DNA of 64,000 bases from Clytia hemisphaerica. Its lineage: Eukaryota > Cnidaria > Hydrozoa > Leptothecata > Clytiidae. The stretch spans positions 150,245-214,244 of the forward strand of contig CACVBU010000381.1 in NCBI GenBank assembly GCA_902728285.1, given 5' to 3'. The notes beneath the pieces were generated by a model. That model saw only the letters and a list, made by a program, of their open reading frames with translations. It was not told the DNA's origin and ran no database searches. Of the stretch, positions 10,201 through 20,200 are shown piece after piece. The position numbers were made by a program, and so were the translations under genes. Positions within the stretch are counted from its first letter, which is position 1; every line of letters starts with the position of its first letter.

Positions 10201-13054
10201 GATGCGATGATTCCTGTATCCAACATCAAGAAAACATTCAAACCCATTAAGAAGCTCTTGTATGAAGTAATGTTGGGTGCTGACGAATGCATTAGACTGA
10301 TGAACATCCAACAACCCAATGATAAAGAGAGGAAACAAGTAAAGGTTGAGACACCAATAACAAGCATGACCTGATGAAGTAAGAGGAAATATTACAAATG
10401 GTTAGTTTTCATGGTTTTCATTCAGTAGAGAATCAACACTAACGTTTAATCAAGGGTAAAGACAGATTGAACACCTAGAATTCTTTGAGAAGCTTGATAT
10501 AGTTCAGTTTCTATAACTTGAACCTACAAGGAAAACGTATATCTGTTCGGGTTATGGTAATTTCAAGTCATTGAGGTAGGTTTATAAGGAATTGTTAATA
10601 GACGGGACCAGGAACTTTGTTCGAGTTGAGGAGACATGGAGTTATAAAGCTTCCAGTTATGGAGACTTCACTGTATTTATCACTTATCACAGATTATCGA
10701 GAAAAAAAAATGATGACATTCAAAGTTTAACAAGGTGAACGATCAAAGATAGTGACGAATAGCTCGCCTTTAGGTCACTTTTAAAGACGCCCGTTCAGAT
10801 GCTAATGACACCCTTTCTTCCCCGGTGGGAAAAACAACCTTCAATTTCAGCCTCACTGGGAAATTGACTTTGATTTCACCCCCATTCGAAATTCAATGTT
10901 TAAAAATTACAATCTGAAACCATCCCCACTGGATTTTTTAAGCTTTGAACAATAATTTCTATCCCTATTGAGATTTCAATAGAAATTTTGATCCCCGTTT
11001 GGGGAAATATTCCACCGTGGCTGTAGTATAATGACAAAGTTCCATATTATAGAGTCACGAAAACAGACGAATGTCGGCTACAGTAGACTTACTAAATTAT
11101 TGTTGGTACTTCGAGGTCCATAAACTGTCAATCCTCCTCCAACATAACTCTGTAAAACAAACAAACAGTTCAGATTTGTACTATTTCTGTCAATAAAGTA
11201 AACAAGAAATTTTGTTTATTTTCGGTAAATTTAGGACCAAGGGGCTTCTTAAAATAGGACCATCATTCTTAACAAAGCTTTTTTCAGTTTTCAGATTCTA
11301 TAGTTTACTACCTTTTTTAATTATACCAAAGTCACAAAGTAGTAAAATTAAATGATTCAAAAATGTATCTTTTCTGCCAAGAAATTCTGGATAAATTTCC
11401 CTTATCTTATAAAGTGGATAGCTGCTGAACAAAGAGTTCTTTTTCGAGATTTCCGCAGTGAAGTGATAGATGGGTTTTCAGCCTTTTTTTAATGTTAGTG
11501 GGAATTTGTATAAAATGTTTTTCTATTTAGTACGATAAATGTAAAATATACACGTCTTTTTTTATAAGGTAAACGCATACAGTATAAGGAACTATATAAG
11601 GAGCTTTGAGGCTGAGATTATCAGGAAAAATAAGAAAGTTGAGGCTCGGTGCCAAGACTTAAGGCTCCTTATAAAAAAAACCTGTAAAGGTACTTACAAG
11701 TACAGCGAGGAAGAATGGTGAGAGCCCAGTGGCGTAGAGAGCAGAACGCACGATCATGACAGACCATAAACCAAGTGAAAGAAATAACGATCCAAGTAAG
11801 ATTTGTAACACACCCAACACCAACATAAAACATTTACGTCTGTCTGTCTTCATGCTGAAAAGAGAAAATGAGATGCAAATTTTCTTAAAAATTTTTTTAT
11901 GTGCTAATGCATTCGAAAATTTAGTACCGGATCTTAAACTAAACTTTTTTGTCTCATTTCTGAGTATTTTGAAACCAACGATGAAATTCATTGTAAAAAA
12001 TGTAAAAAAACACTTTTGAAACCTTAACAATTTCCCTGCGCCGGTTGGGAGAATACTGTATTCTACAATTTCAGCCCTGCTGGGAAAATGACTTTGATTT
12101 CAACCCCATTCAAAATTCAATGTTAAAAATTATACTCCAAAACCATCCCTACTGGCTTTTCTGTGCTTCTGGAACAAAAAATTTTTATCCTTTTTGGAAT
12201 TATCCCTACTGTGGAAAAAAAACTCCACCAGGGCTATGAGACAGGGGTGTTTTCTTCTAAAATTAAAGATTTTGTTTTTAAATAAGAGTGATATCGTTTG
12301 CTTACTCATCAATTTAAATTCAAAAGCTTTTTCACATTGGATTGACACGCAGATGCGAAGCAAGATTGATCAGAAAGAGGAAAATAAAAACAATTTCATG
12401 CTTATATCAGCATAATATAACAATAGTAAGACACTGTCCTGATATGAAATATATGTCTGATATGAAACGGAAACACTTATGTAAAAATAAAACCTTTAAC
12501 TCTTTATCTTCTGGCATTCTAAGCCTCAGATTGTTTGTTTTATTTCGATTCGCTCACACTTAAGGAAGCCACTATTTACTTCAACCATAACTCTACTCCT
12601 TCTCATACACGTTTTTTTTTTATAAGGAACACGTTTATAAGGAACTCGAGGCTGAAAGTAGTCCAAAAAATAAGGAATTGTTAAGGAACTGCTCAGGCTA
12701 AGAATAAGAAAACAAGTTCTAAGGAACAGTAAAAGTAAGAGTTTTCACTTGAACTAGCTATGTAAATAAGGAACTCAAAAGGAACTTTGAGGCTGAAATT
12801 TTCTGTAAAAATAAGGAACTCCAGGCTCAGAGCAAAGTTAAGGTTCCTTATATAAAAAAAAACGTGTATGACATTAGAATAAACTAGAAGTTCCGTTAAA
12901 TTACTTACGGTCTCCGAGTGCTACGATTGAAAGTTGAATTTCTTTGAAAGCCGTTCTCCGTATAAACCGCGTACAAATCAGGTCGACGCTGATTATTTTG
13001 GCGTGGTACTGAAAGTGTAGGTGCCACGATGCTCACAGAAGCTAACGTAGACAT
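7270..13054 (-). CDS. Four-pass membrane protein with two C-terminal PPxY motifs (five exons)
   Basis: Exons (transcription order): 13054-12909, 11854-11698, 11149-11093, 10370-10149, 7425-7270. All introns are GT-AG with polypyrimidine acceptors and the phases join cleanly (2,0,0,0), giving 245 residues. Hydrophobic helices at about 56-78, 91-112, 121-147 and 158-180 form a tetraspan of the MS4A/CD20-like or TMEM255/ENTREP (FAM189) kind. The tail after RRRRNRNR has PPAY (203-206) and PPPY (240-243), ligands for WW domains of NEDD4-type ubiquitin ligases; ENTREP and TMEM255 proteins are known for similar tails. A role as a membrane adaptor for such ligases is inference. ATG 13052-13054 is the first in the exon; an alternative first coding exon is at 15663-15841. 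Introns hold MITEs and a 180-bp array. No orthologue can be named with certainty. Confidence 0.8.
7442..7656 (+). mobile_element. MITE family A copy in tetraspan intron 4
   Basis: Ends 'gtacacattttttataagagc' and 'gttcctataaaacaatgtgtac' are inverted copies of the family A terminus. Starts 16 bp upstream of the acceptor of the last tetraspan exon (7425), so it sits very close to the splice site and its branch-point region. Confidence 0.7.
8125..8600. repeat. Start of a dispersed element ('ggcccagcgtagcgagtgggcc')
   Basis: A palindromic GC block (ggccc..gcgagtgggcc) opens this sequence; a related block 'gctgggccttcacgcctaacgggc' closes the region at about 10095-10122. Together they seem to bracket the tandem array between them. 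The two overlapping antisense ORFs of about 100 codons here show no known domain and are probably chance. Confidence 0.4.
8620..9765 (+). repeat. Tandem array, unit about 175-185 bp, seven copies
   Basis: The landmark 'cagctcatgtgtaaatttgaacaagattgg' (diverged in the first two and the sixth) recurs near 8622, 8826, 8998, 9183, 9359, 9535 and 9720. Spacing is 173-204 bp. Units also share 'tttttcaaactcgacacagaatta' and 'aaatggaatatgg'. Two overlapping ORFs (88 and 125 codons) come from the repeat staying open in one frame; they read almost the same peptide twice. Located in intron 4 of the tetraspan gene. Confidence 0.9.
10465..10680. repeat. Dispersed repeat family C, copy 3
   Basis: Shares with 3240-3410 and 5930-6120 the phrases 'gggaccaggaactttgttcgagttgagg', 'ataaagcttccagttatggagacttcactgta'. 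The text alternates 'cgagtt'/'aagtta' pieces. Lies in tetraspan intron 3. Confidence 0.5.
10810..11025. repeat. Intronic repeat, pair with 12030-12240
   Basis: Both members read in the same order 'ttcaatttcagcc', 'tgggaaattgactttgatttca', 'ccattc.aaattcaatgtt' and 'aaccatcccc.actgg'. They are about 210 bp, diverged, in direct orientation, and lie in introns 3 and 1 of the tetraspan gene. Confidence 0.6.
11549..11694. mobile_element. MITE family B (short relative of family A)
   Basis: Ends 'tacacgtctttttttataagg' and 'ccttataaaaaaaacctgta' are inverted copies; the body uses 'aaggaactatataagg'. Abuts the donor of the second tetraspan exon (11697/11698): the element's last bases lie within a few bases of the GTAAGT. 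Confidence 0.65.
12030..12240. repeat. Intronic repeat, pair with 10810-11025
   Basis: Second member of the pair, in tetraspan intron 1. Short ORFs on both strands here are translations of this repeat and have no known domain. Confidence 0.55.
12607..12870. mobile_element. MITE family B, complete copy with TA-type ends
   Basis: Ends 'tacacgttttttttttataagg' and 'ccttatataaaaaaaaacgtgta' are inverted repeats, with 'ca'/'tg' outside. Interior repeats 'aaggaactc(g)aggctgaaa' several times. Compared with family A, 'aagaac' is replaced by 'aaggaac' throughout. Confidence 0.75.
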
Positions 13055-13897
13055 TTTCAATCAATCAAAAAACCTTTCTCACGAACACGTTTTCCTTTTT
13101 CTCTATACCTTAAACAAAACAGCAGCTCCTTCACAATCGCTGATATAAAGTGTTTCTTATTTTCCCTTCAATCTCATCTGAACTTTCATAAAATTTTCCC
13201 CGGTTCGACTTTTTTTTCTCTTATTTTTTGCCGAACTTGTTAACTCTTTTAAATATTTGTTTACCAGCAGTTAGCACTCTGCTTCATCATGTTTAAACGC
13301 TATTTTTATGTGAAATTGGTTCAGTGCAGATCAAAAAAAAGAAAATCAAAACATGACGTAATTGGTCAATCTAACATTCAAACAACATTCCGAATCAAAC
13401 AAACTCCGCCGTGCCGTAATTACTCTACAAATAATCGACTTCTTTTTTCCATTTTTATTTCAGCGCTTTCACACCGTGAAAATGTGTTTTTAATTGGTCT
13501 TCGTGAAAAAAGTAAATGCGATTACTAGAGGCTGGCTGGAGGGCATATGTGTTTATTGACTATGATAACATCCGCCAACTGAGTGTAGAAATCAAGAGAT
13601 ATTGATATGTAGACTCATCAATATAAAACACTCATCAAAATTCCTTACTCGCACGCTTTACCCAATTCACATCGTTTTTTAAATAGAAAAATTCACATTG
13701 TAACCACTTCAATACCAGTGTATCATCTTTTTGTCTTTATTAGAAATGGGACCTTTTACATCTCATCGTTAGAATCACCTTTTATGCTTAACGCACTACT
13801 AAAATATTCTAGTGAAGAACCTCCATACGAATACACAAGACCTTTTTACAAACTGATAAATTTACACCGTTGCCTATAGAAAGCAGTGAAAACGCGT

Positions 13898-14167
13898 TGT
13901 TTTTTATAAGAACAAACTTGCAACATAATGCTTCGATGGTCAAAATATTGAGAACAAGTTAAGAACACTTTAACCCTTTACACGTTTTTTTAATAAGAAC
14001 AGCCAAAATTCTTGAAGCCTTAAAATGTTCTTAACATATTCTTATTCTCGCCATTTTTTGAGTATTTTTGTCCATTTTCCTAAGAAATCAGGTGCGAACC
14101 CTTAAAATGTTCTTAACATTTAGGCCATCGAAGCCTTATGTTCTTATATAGTTTATTCATATAAAAA
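13898..14167. mobile_element. Two adjoining MITE family A fragments in opposite orientation
   Basis: The first (about 13898-13977) is a left half: 'gttttttataagaacaaac' through 'gaacactttaaccc'. The second (13978-14167) is a reverse copy starting 'cacgtttttttaataagaac' and ending 'tatagtttattcatataaaaac'. One broken copy is joined to one nearly whole copy. Confidence 0.65.
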
Positions 14168-14430
14168 CTCTGAAAGACCCGATTTTCTGGAAAAATGGAC
14201 ATAAATACTGGCTAAATAGTGAAGGTAGTAATCAAATTTTTTGAATATTCTTATAAAAAATTTGATTTTGAAATTCGACACAAAACCTTTTAAGTAATGG
14301 TATGAAAAATGACAAAGAGTTGAAGGTGATGTCAAATGTCAAACAAGTCAGATGGTAACCATGCTTTAAAGTTCCCTCTCTATCTCTTTGTTTTTTTTTC
14401 TTGTTTTTAATTGAATAATGTTACAGTCAT

Positions 14431-15166
14431 ACACGTTTTTTTATAAGAAAAAACTATATAGAACAAGGCTTCGCTGGTCAAAATGTTAAGAACAAGTTAA
14501 GAACATTTTAAGCCTTTTAACCCTTTAAGTGCCGATGTCGTATATATACGACATGGGCTATATAGGAGGGCGAAGCCCTCCTGTAATGCCCAGTTTGAGT
14601 TAGAAATCGTTATTTTTGGTCGAACTCGTAGGAATTAGATTGTCCTTTATGGTTAAGCAAAAAAAAATTCAAAAGTGAGTCTTTCCAGCGAAATTTTAAG
14701 CAAAAAAGTCAAAAAAATGCAAAAAATTGACAAAAATTCACTTTTTTGAGATTCTGACCGTTTTTTGACTATTTTTGGTCAACGAGTGATCCAAGAACCT
14801 CCAAATTTGGCCCTGTTTTACTTTATTCTGTCTTCTAGTGAATTGATTTGAAATTTTACCACTGGGCACCTTTTCATCAGTTCAGTCAGGTCCGCGCAGA
14901 CTCTAAGCTATCCAACGAGCTATATACGAGCTTCTAATTCCTTCTAGATCAGGAGATATAAGCCCTTAAAGTTTGAACTAGCGATTTTTTAAAAAAAACT
15001 TAGAAAAAAGGACCCTGGCACTCAAAGGGTTAAGGACTCAAAAAGACTCGATTTCTTAGAAAATAGTCAAAAATAGGAAAATGCTAAGAACATTTTTAGG
15101 CTTTAAACTCAAAAAGCTAAGAACATCCAAAGGCTTCAAAAATTTTGGATGTTCTTAAAAAAAACG
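14431..15166 (+). mobile_element. MITE family A interrupted by a TTAA-flanked element
   Basis: Left part 'tacacgtttttttataagaaa..attttaagcct' and right part 'ggactcaaaaagactcg..gttcttaaaaaaaacgtg' join into one family A unit once 14521-15029 plus one TTAA is removed. This dates the TTAA element as younger than this family A copy. Confidence 0.8.
14521..15029. mobile_element. 509-bp piggyBac-like MITE (TTAA target, CCCTTT ends)
   Basis: Flanked by TTAA on both sides (14517-14520, 15030-15033). TIRs CCCTTTAAGTGCC and CCCTTTGAGTGCC (13 bp, one mismatch). TTAA duplication with ends starting CCC is the pattern of piggyBac-superfamily elements. No ORF, so non-autonomous. Interior has 'ggagggcgaagccctcc', a small perfect hairpin. 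Confidence 0.85.
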
Positions 15167-15417
15167 TGTTTTATATATTATATATACACTACATAGGACT
15201 ATCGTAAGAGTCGGCGTAAAAAAAAACAGTAGTTTTTACTAAAGCTCCTAAATAAAAGCGACCTTAAAATTTATTTTTACGGATATCATTAAGAAAGTTG
15301 ATCTTTATCTTTCGTTTTTCCTTTAAGGGGAGTGGTCTTAGGTGGTGAAAATAACTCGTTTTTTCTGTGCGGTTTTAAATGGTGAAAAATATTTCCTGAA
15401 GGGAAATTAACAAACGT

Positions 15418-15606
15418 ACACGTTTACATTTTTATAAGAACCCAAGACCCTGATAGCCAAAATATAAAGAACAAGCTAAAAATTTAAGGCTTTGCGAACA
15501 TTAAAACGACCGATTTCTTATAATGCAAAATAGCGAAAACGAAAAGATTTTTAGTCTCAAATCAGAAGGTTTCTAACATTTTGGATGCTCTTATGAAAAA
15601 ACGTGT
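15418..15606 (+). mobile_element. MITE family A, diverged copy
   Basis: Runs from 'tacacgtttacatttttataagaac' to 'ggatgctcttatgaaaaaacgtgta'. Shorter and more diverged than the 1655 copy. Confidence 0.65.
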
Positions 15607-15662
15607 ATTAGTAAGGTAGAATAGTTAGTCAAATCGATAACACGCAAAATGATTGAACTTAC

Positions 15663-15841
15663 AAGAACTCGGCTTGGGCTACACGGTCATCGTCACTATT
15701 GAATTGTGGTCTTCTTGTAGCATTGCATTGTGGTATAGCAGAGGGATGTCTTTCAGTCAGCATTGGTAGAGGCGAATAAGCACCACGAATGTCAAAATAT
15801 CGAGGATGGTTGGTGGTGGTGGGCCAAGGAAAACACTTCAT
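15663..15841 (-). CDS. Alternative first coding exon, probably of the tetraspan gene
   Basis: Minus-strand open segment starting at ATG 15839-15841 (MKCFPWP...) and ending in a consensus donor (ttctt|gtaagt). It codes 59 residues and leaves a phase-2 end (TT). The tetraspan exon 11854-11698 begins with the single base needed to complete that codon (C). This exon could therefore replace exon 13054-12909 as an alternative N-terminus. A fine acceptor (ttcttcctcttag) lies upstream at 15888-15889, so its 5' part is probably UTR. The tail 'RRPQF' vaguely recalls 'RRPDL' in the other first exon. It might instead begin an unrelated gene. Confidence 0.45.
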
Positions 15842-15902
15842 TCCAAGCTCAAGGTCTTTATGAAATCAAGTACACAACTACAATCTCTAAGAGGAAGAAA
15901 AA

Positions 15903-16123
15903 TACACGTATTTTATAAGAACAAATTATATAAGAACAAAAAGATGTTGGCCAAAATATTAGGAACAAAATGGTGAACATAAGAACATGATAAGAATATA
16001 TGTAGGTTTTTCATAGAGGTCAATAGACCTGCGAAATATATTGCTATGAAAAAAAAGGTTTAAAACTGAAAAAGTCATCGGAAGACTTCAAAAATGTTGA
16101 TATTTTCATAAAACAACGTGTAT
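15903..16123 (+). mobile_element. MITE family A, diverged copy
   Basis: Starts 'tacacgtattttataagaacaaatt' and ends 'gatattttcataaaacaacgtgta'. The internal phrases are recognisable but eroded. Confidence 0.6.
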
Positions 16124-17260
16124 TTAAGAACACAGAACACAGCATATATGAAAATCAGTAAAAAATATATGATCATAGGATTATATTGAGCTTCCATCAT
16201 TCTGTTCGGATCCTAAACACAACATATTCGAAAATATATATATAAAGAAACTTACAGAAAAATACACGTCTTACCTTTGGAGAACTTTTCGAAAAATGGA
16301 TATAGAAGTTGACATTGAAAATGGTCTGAGGATACGAACAATATCTACAGTAAGTACACTTTCTGGATGATAAGATACGCTCGCCTGTTGGCTTAGATGA
16401 CACCAGTATGGAGAAAAAAAGATGATCATAATCAAAATGTTTTGAAAATAATTGCTATAATTAAGTAATTACAGTAATTCCTCACTTTTTCAACTTTTGA
16501 AAGAAAAACGAATCGAAGCGAAATTTTTAAAAAATTTTGTTGTGTTAAAAATTTATCTTGCAAAAATTCAATTTTTTATCAAAGTCTTTGTTTCGGTGAC
16601 TCGAACTTACGAACAAAATACGAAATCTGTTTAAAAACTGATGGGAATAGTAAAGCTTTCAGGCGGAATAATCATTTTCTCTTTTCTCATGTGTGAAAAT
16701 TATTCATCCATTTAATTGGCGAGATCTTCATTCAGCAAACTGGTTGATAATTAGCCCAGTAATTATCGACACCTATAATCTATTATTGCCGAAACGTCAT
16801 TCAACAATATAAAAATCCATTTATATATTACGAAAAGTAAAAATAAATTATATCCAAATATTAAAAAACTGTTGAAATTAATCACTTAATTTTCAAATGC
16901 AGGTTCCATTCAAGATCAGTCCCACTAAGTTCGTGAAAAAATATCACAGTTTTTTACTCAACCCAAATAAGCACCAGTCAATTGGAGTATATATGTAATT
17001 GAATTTTGTCTGCTTTTCTTGCACCCTCCTCGTGTAACTGCTGTGACCGAATATATTTCCTTAGCATCATCATAGGCTAATTCTCTTTTCAACCATTAAG
17101 TCCTTCTCTTTTTGCTAATAAATATTCCCAAGCTCTAAGCATTATCTGGAAAAATAATTTCAAGAGACAATCTCAAGGACATCAGAAAGGCAGCATAACT
17201 TTCTGCAAGAATACAATGAATTCACCATGATATTCAATTGTAATGTATGCCTAAATCAAA

Positions 17261-20200
17261 TCAGTATTTAGGGAAATTTGGGTCGATTTGATTTGACCAG
17301 GCCAGTAGACCACCAGTGATATCTTTGACTTTTACATTGTGTCCGTTAGATTGTTCATCAAGATACTTTTGTAAAAGTTGCGCCGCTGTTTGTGATTCAT
17401 TCCCTCGTTTACATACAACGAACACTAAAACGAAGAAAGAATATTTGTCCTACTTATAAGTTACCCTAAAAGATGTTATTTCTTAAGAAAGAAGGCGCGC
17501 ATCTATGCTGACAAAGCAGAGTAAAAGAAGGATTTCTCAAAATTCTAGTGTTTGTTTAAAACTGTTTTATAGGCAATATAGCAGATACTTTACATAATTA
17601 CGATACAAAATACATGATTTCCTTTAAAAAGTTATATTTATTTTCCACAGATTTATATTTGAGTATGTAATGAGAAAAGTCTTTTTTAGTCTTTTGCCCC
17701 CCCCCCCCCCACCCACACCCAGTGGATACAATACTGTTCTTACCTTTTTTCTCTTCTTCCACGCCCTTCAATATAGGTTCCAGATTTTTCTTCTTCTCTA
17801 TGTCATTCAACGGAATATGTAAAACAACAATAATAAGTCAAAGAATAAATTTTTATATAAGAACAAACTATTAAGAACATAAGGCTTCGCTGACCAAAAT
17901 CTTAAGAACAAGTAAAAAGAACATTTTAAGGCTTTGTGGACTCAAAAACCCCTATTTCTTAGGGAAATGGTCACAAAATGGTCAAAATAAGAACATACTA
18001 AGAAAATTTTTAGGGCTTAAAACTTACTCCATAACTCGAAATTTCCTTAATTCGACTAAAAAAAATTGTTCCCGTGCGGGTTCTAGGCTTAAAGACTCAG
18101 AAAAGGCGTTCGAAAAGGATATTAATTGAAGGTTGCAAGGAACAAATTTCGTATTCGACGTCAGGTCTGCAATCTACCAGCAAGTGATCTTCAGTCAATA
18201 TCTTCTTATATTCCTAGAAAAAGTAACAGGTACACAGTCTGGAACCGATTAGATATGTTCTCACGCCAGCCCGTTAAAAGAATCGATTAGGTACACATAT
18301 ACATAGATTACATAGCTTAAATTAATTACAAAGGGCGAAACATTTTGTGGAATAGTTTGAGCAGAATTTTTTTTGGACGCTGACTCCTTTAGAACACTTA
18401 ACCACCTCCATATCTTTCTAAGCAGAACCCAGGAAGTAAAATGAATGGCAGTGAAATGTCCGTCTTCATATGTAGAAAGTTCAGTTTTTCGTCATACCTT
18501 TACTGTTATCCTTTGATCGCGTCCAAGTATTTCAATCGGTGCCTCCTGAAAATTAGATTTGACTTAATATGAATACCCTGTATTCATGATATGCACCATT
18601 GCAATGTCTTCTGAAATTACATCACGGACCCAATAGCTGATTGGATTTAGGTGACGTAAAATTAGTCAATACTTCACTTTCAACCAATCAGCTGTTGGGT
18701 CCTTGGAAGACATTACAATGGTGCATATCATAAATAAGCATATGATATGTTTGATTATTCCATTTTGTATATTTTAAGGCAGGTTTTTTTCGCAAAATAC
18801 AGTTGACGCTCTTTAATATAGGCTGTGCACATCTCCGAAATTGATTTTGATATTGTGGAAGTTTGCTTCGGTAAATTATGTTCAACTCCGCTTCACGTCG
18901 TTGAATATCGCTTGCCTCGTGTTAATAAATCGCAATATCTAATAAGGCCATGCAAAATTTGCTATTACTTTAAGGGCAGAAAATTTCGCTGGCAGAAAGT
19001 TTCGCGAAGTCAAAAAGTCGCGAAATTTTAATCCTTAGGATGCTCTAGACTTTTTTTGGTTTCAAAGCCTAAAATGTCCTTAACATGTTCTTATTTTCAT
19101 CATTTTTCGAGCATTTTTGTCCATTTTCTTAAGCAATTAGCCATTTTAGAGTCTGCAAAACCTTAAAATGTATTTCACTTGTTCTTAACATTTTGGCCAT
19201 CGAAGCCACATGTTCTTATATAGTTTGTTCTCATAAAAAAACGTGTATTGAAAAACACGGTAAGCAGAAACTCTCATAAACGATGCCCTAATTGTCGATA
19301 CGCCCCCATATTCGATTCCCCTTGAAAATAGAAATAGAGCGGCGTCAACTGTACTAAAAATTTCAGCGCTGAAAATCTTAAGATTGGTCGCATAAGTAGT
19401 TGTAAAAATCATCTTCTGTTACCTTATCTGTTGCTTTTGAACCACAGAACAATTCGTAATCCTGAAGTTTGGTAATTTGTGGGTTCTCACTGCACACGAG
19501 ACATGATGACTGCCGACCACGCAACTTGATCGATCGGAACGAACCAGCAAATGCGTCATACAATAATAGTTTGCCACAGAAAGAGGCTTTGAGAAAAATA
19601 CAATGTGTAAAATGTCAAAGATTGGAAGAGATTATCCTAAAACAAACCCCTATTTTAAGTTACTTCCACCAAACCTACTTTCAATATTTTTGAAACCCTG
19701 ACTTGAGCTCGTTTTATCCACTTCCTAAATTTTAAATTGAATTCGGATTCACTCTTGAGTGAGGAGATGTTTGGAACCCTCGATTTTCTACATTAACCCC
19801 GATTTCGGACAATTTACCCTTTATAGAAGAAATTCCCCTAGCCACCCTTTTTGCACTTTTCAGAAGATCGCCGTCTTTCCTTTCTGGAAAGTTCTCACAA
19901 TAAAACAATTAAAAAGGCCGAAAGACACATACATAGATTATTGGTGATAATTTTAATGGCTTCCATCGCTTGCAACGAACCAATAACGCCAGTCACTTAA
20001 ATGAGAGAGAATAGAATGTTGTCGTAAACAAAATCAAGTCCAGCGATAGTCATGCAAATCATTCAGTGACCCAGGTTTAAAATACGATAAAAGTACATAC
20101 AAGCAACGGATTAGAATAGGTGGATTAAGAACTCATAGAAAACACTCCTCGTTAGGTTATCAAACTTTTTTACGAGTTTGCTAGCAATTAAAACTTGATA

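Noticed and set aside
16275-16403. Minus-strand ORF MSSKPTGERILSSRKCTYC with donor cttac at 16270-16274
   Set aside because: Could be a 5' exon feeding 15663-15887, but there is no family match; left out as a CDS.
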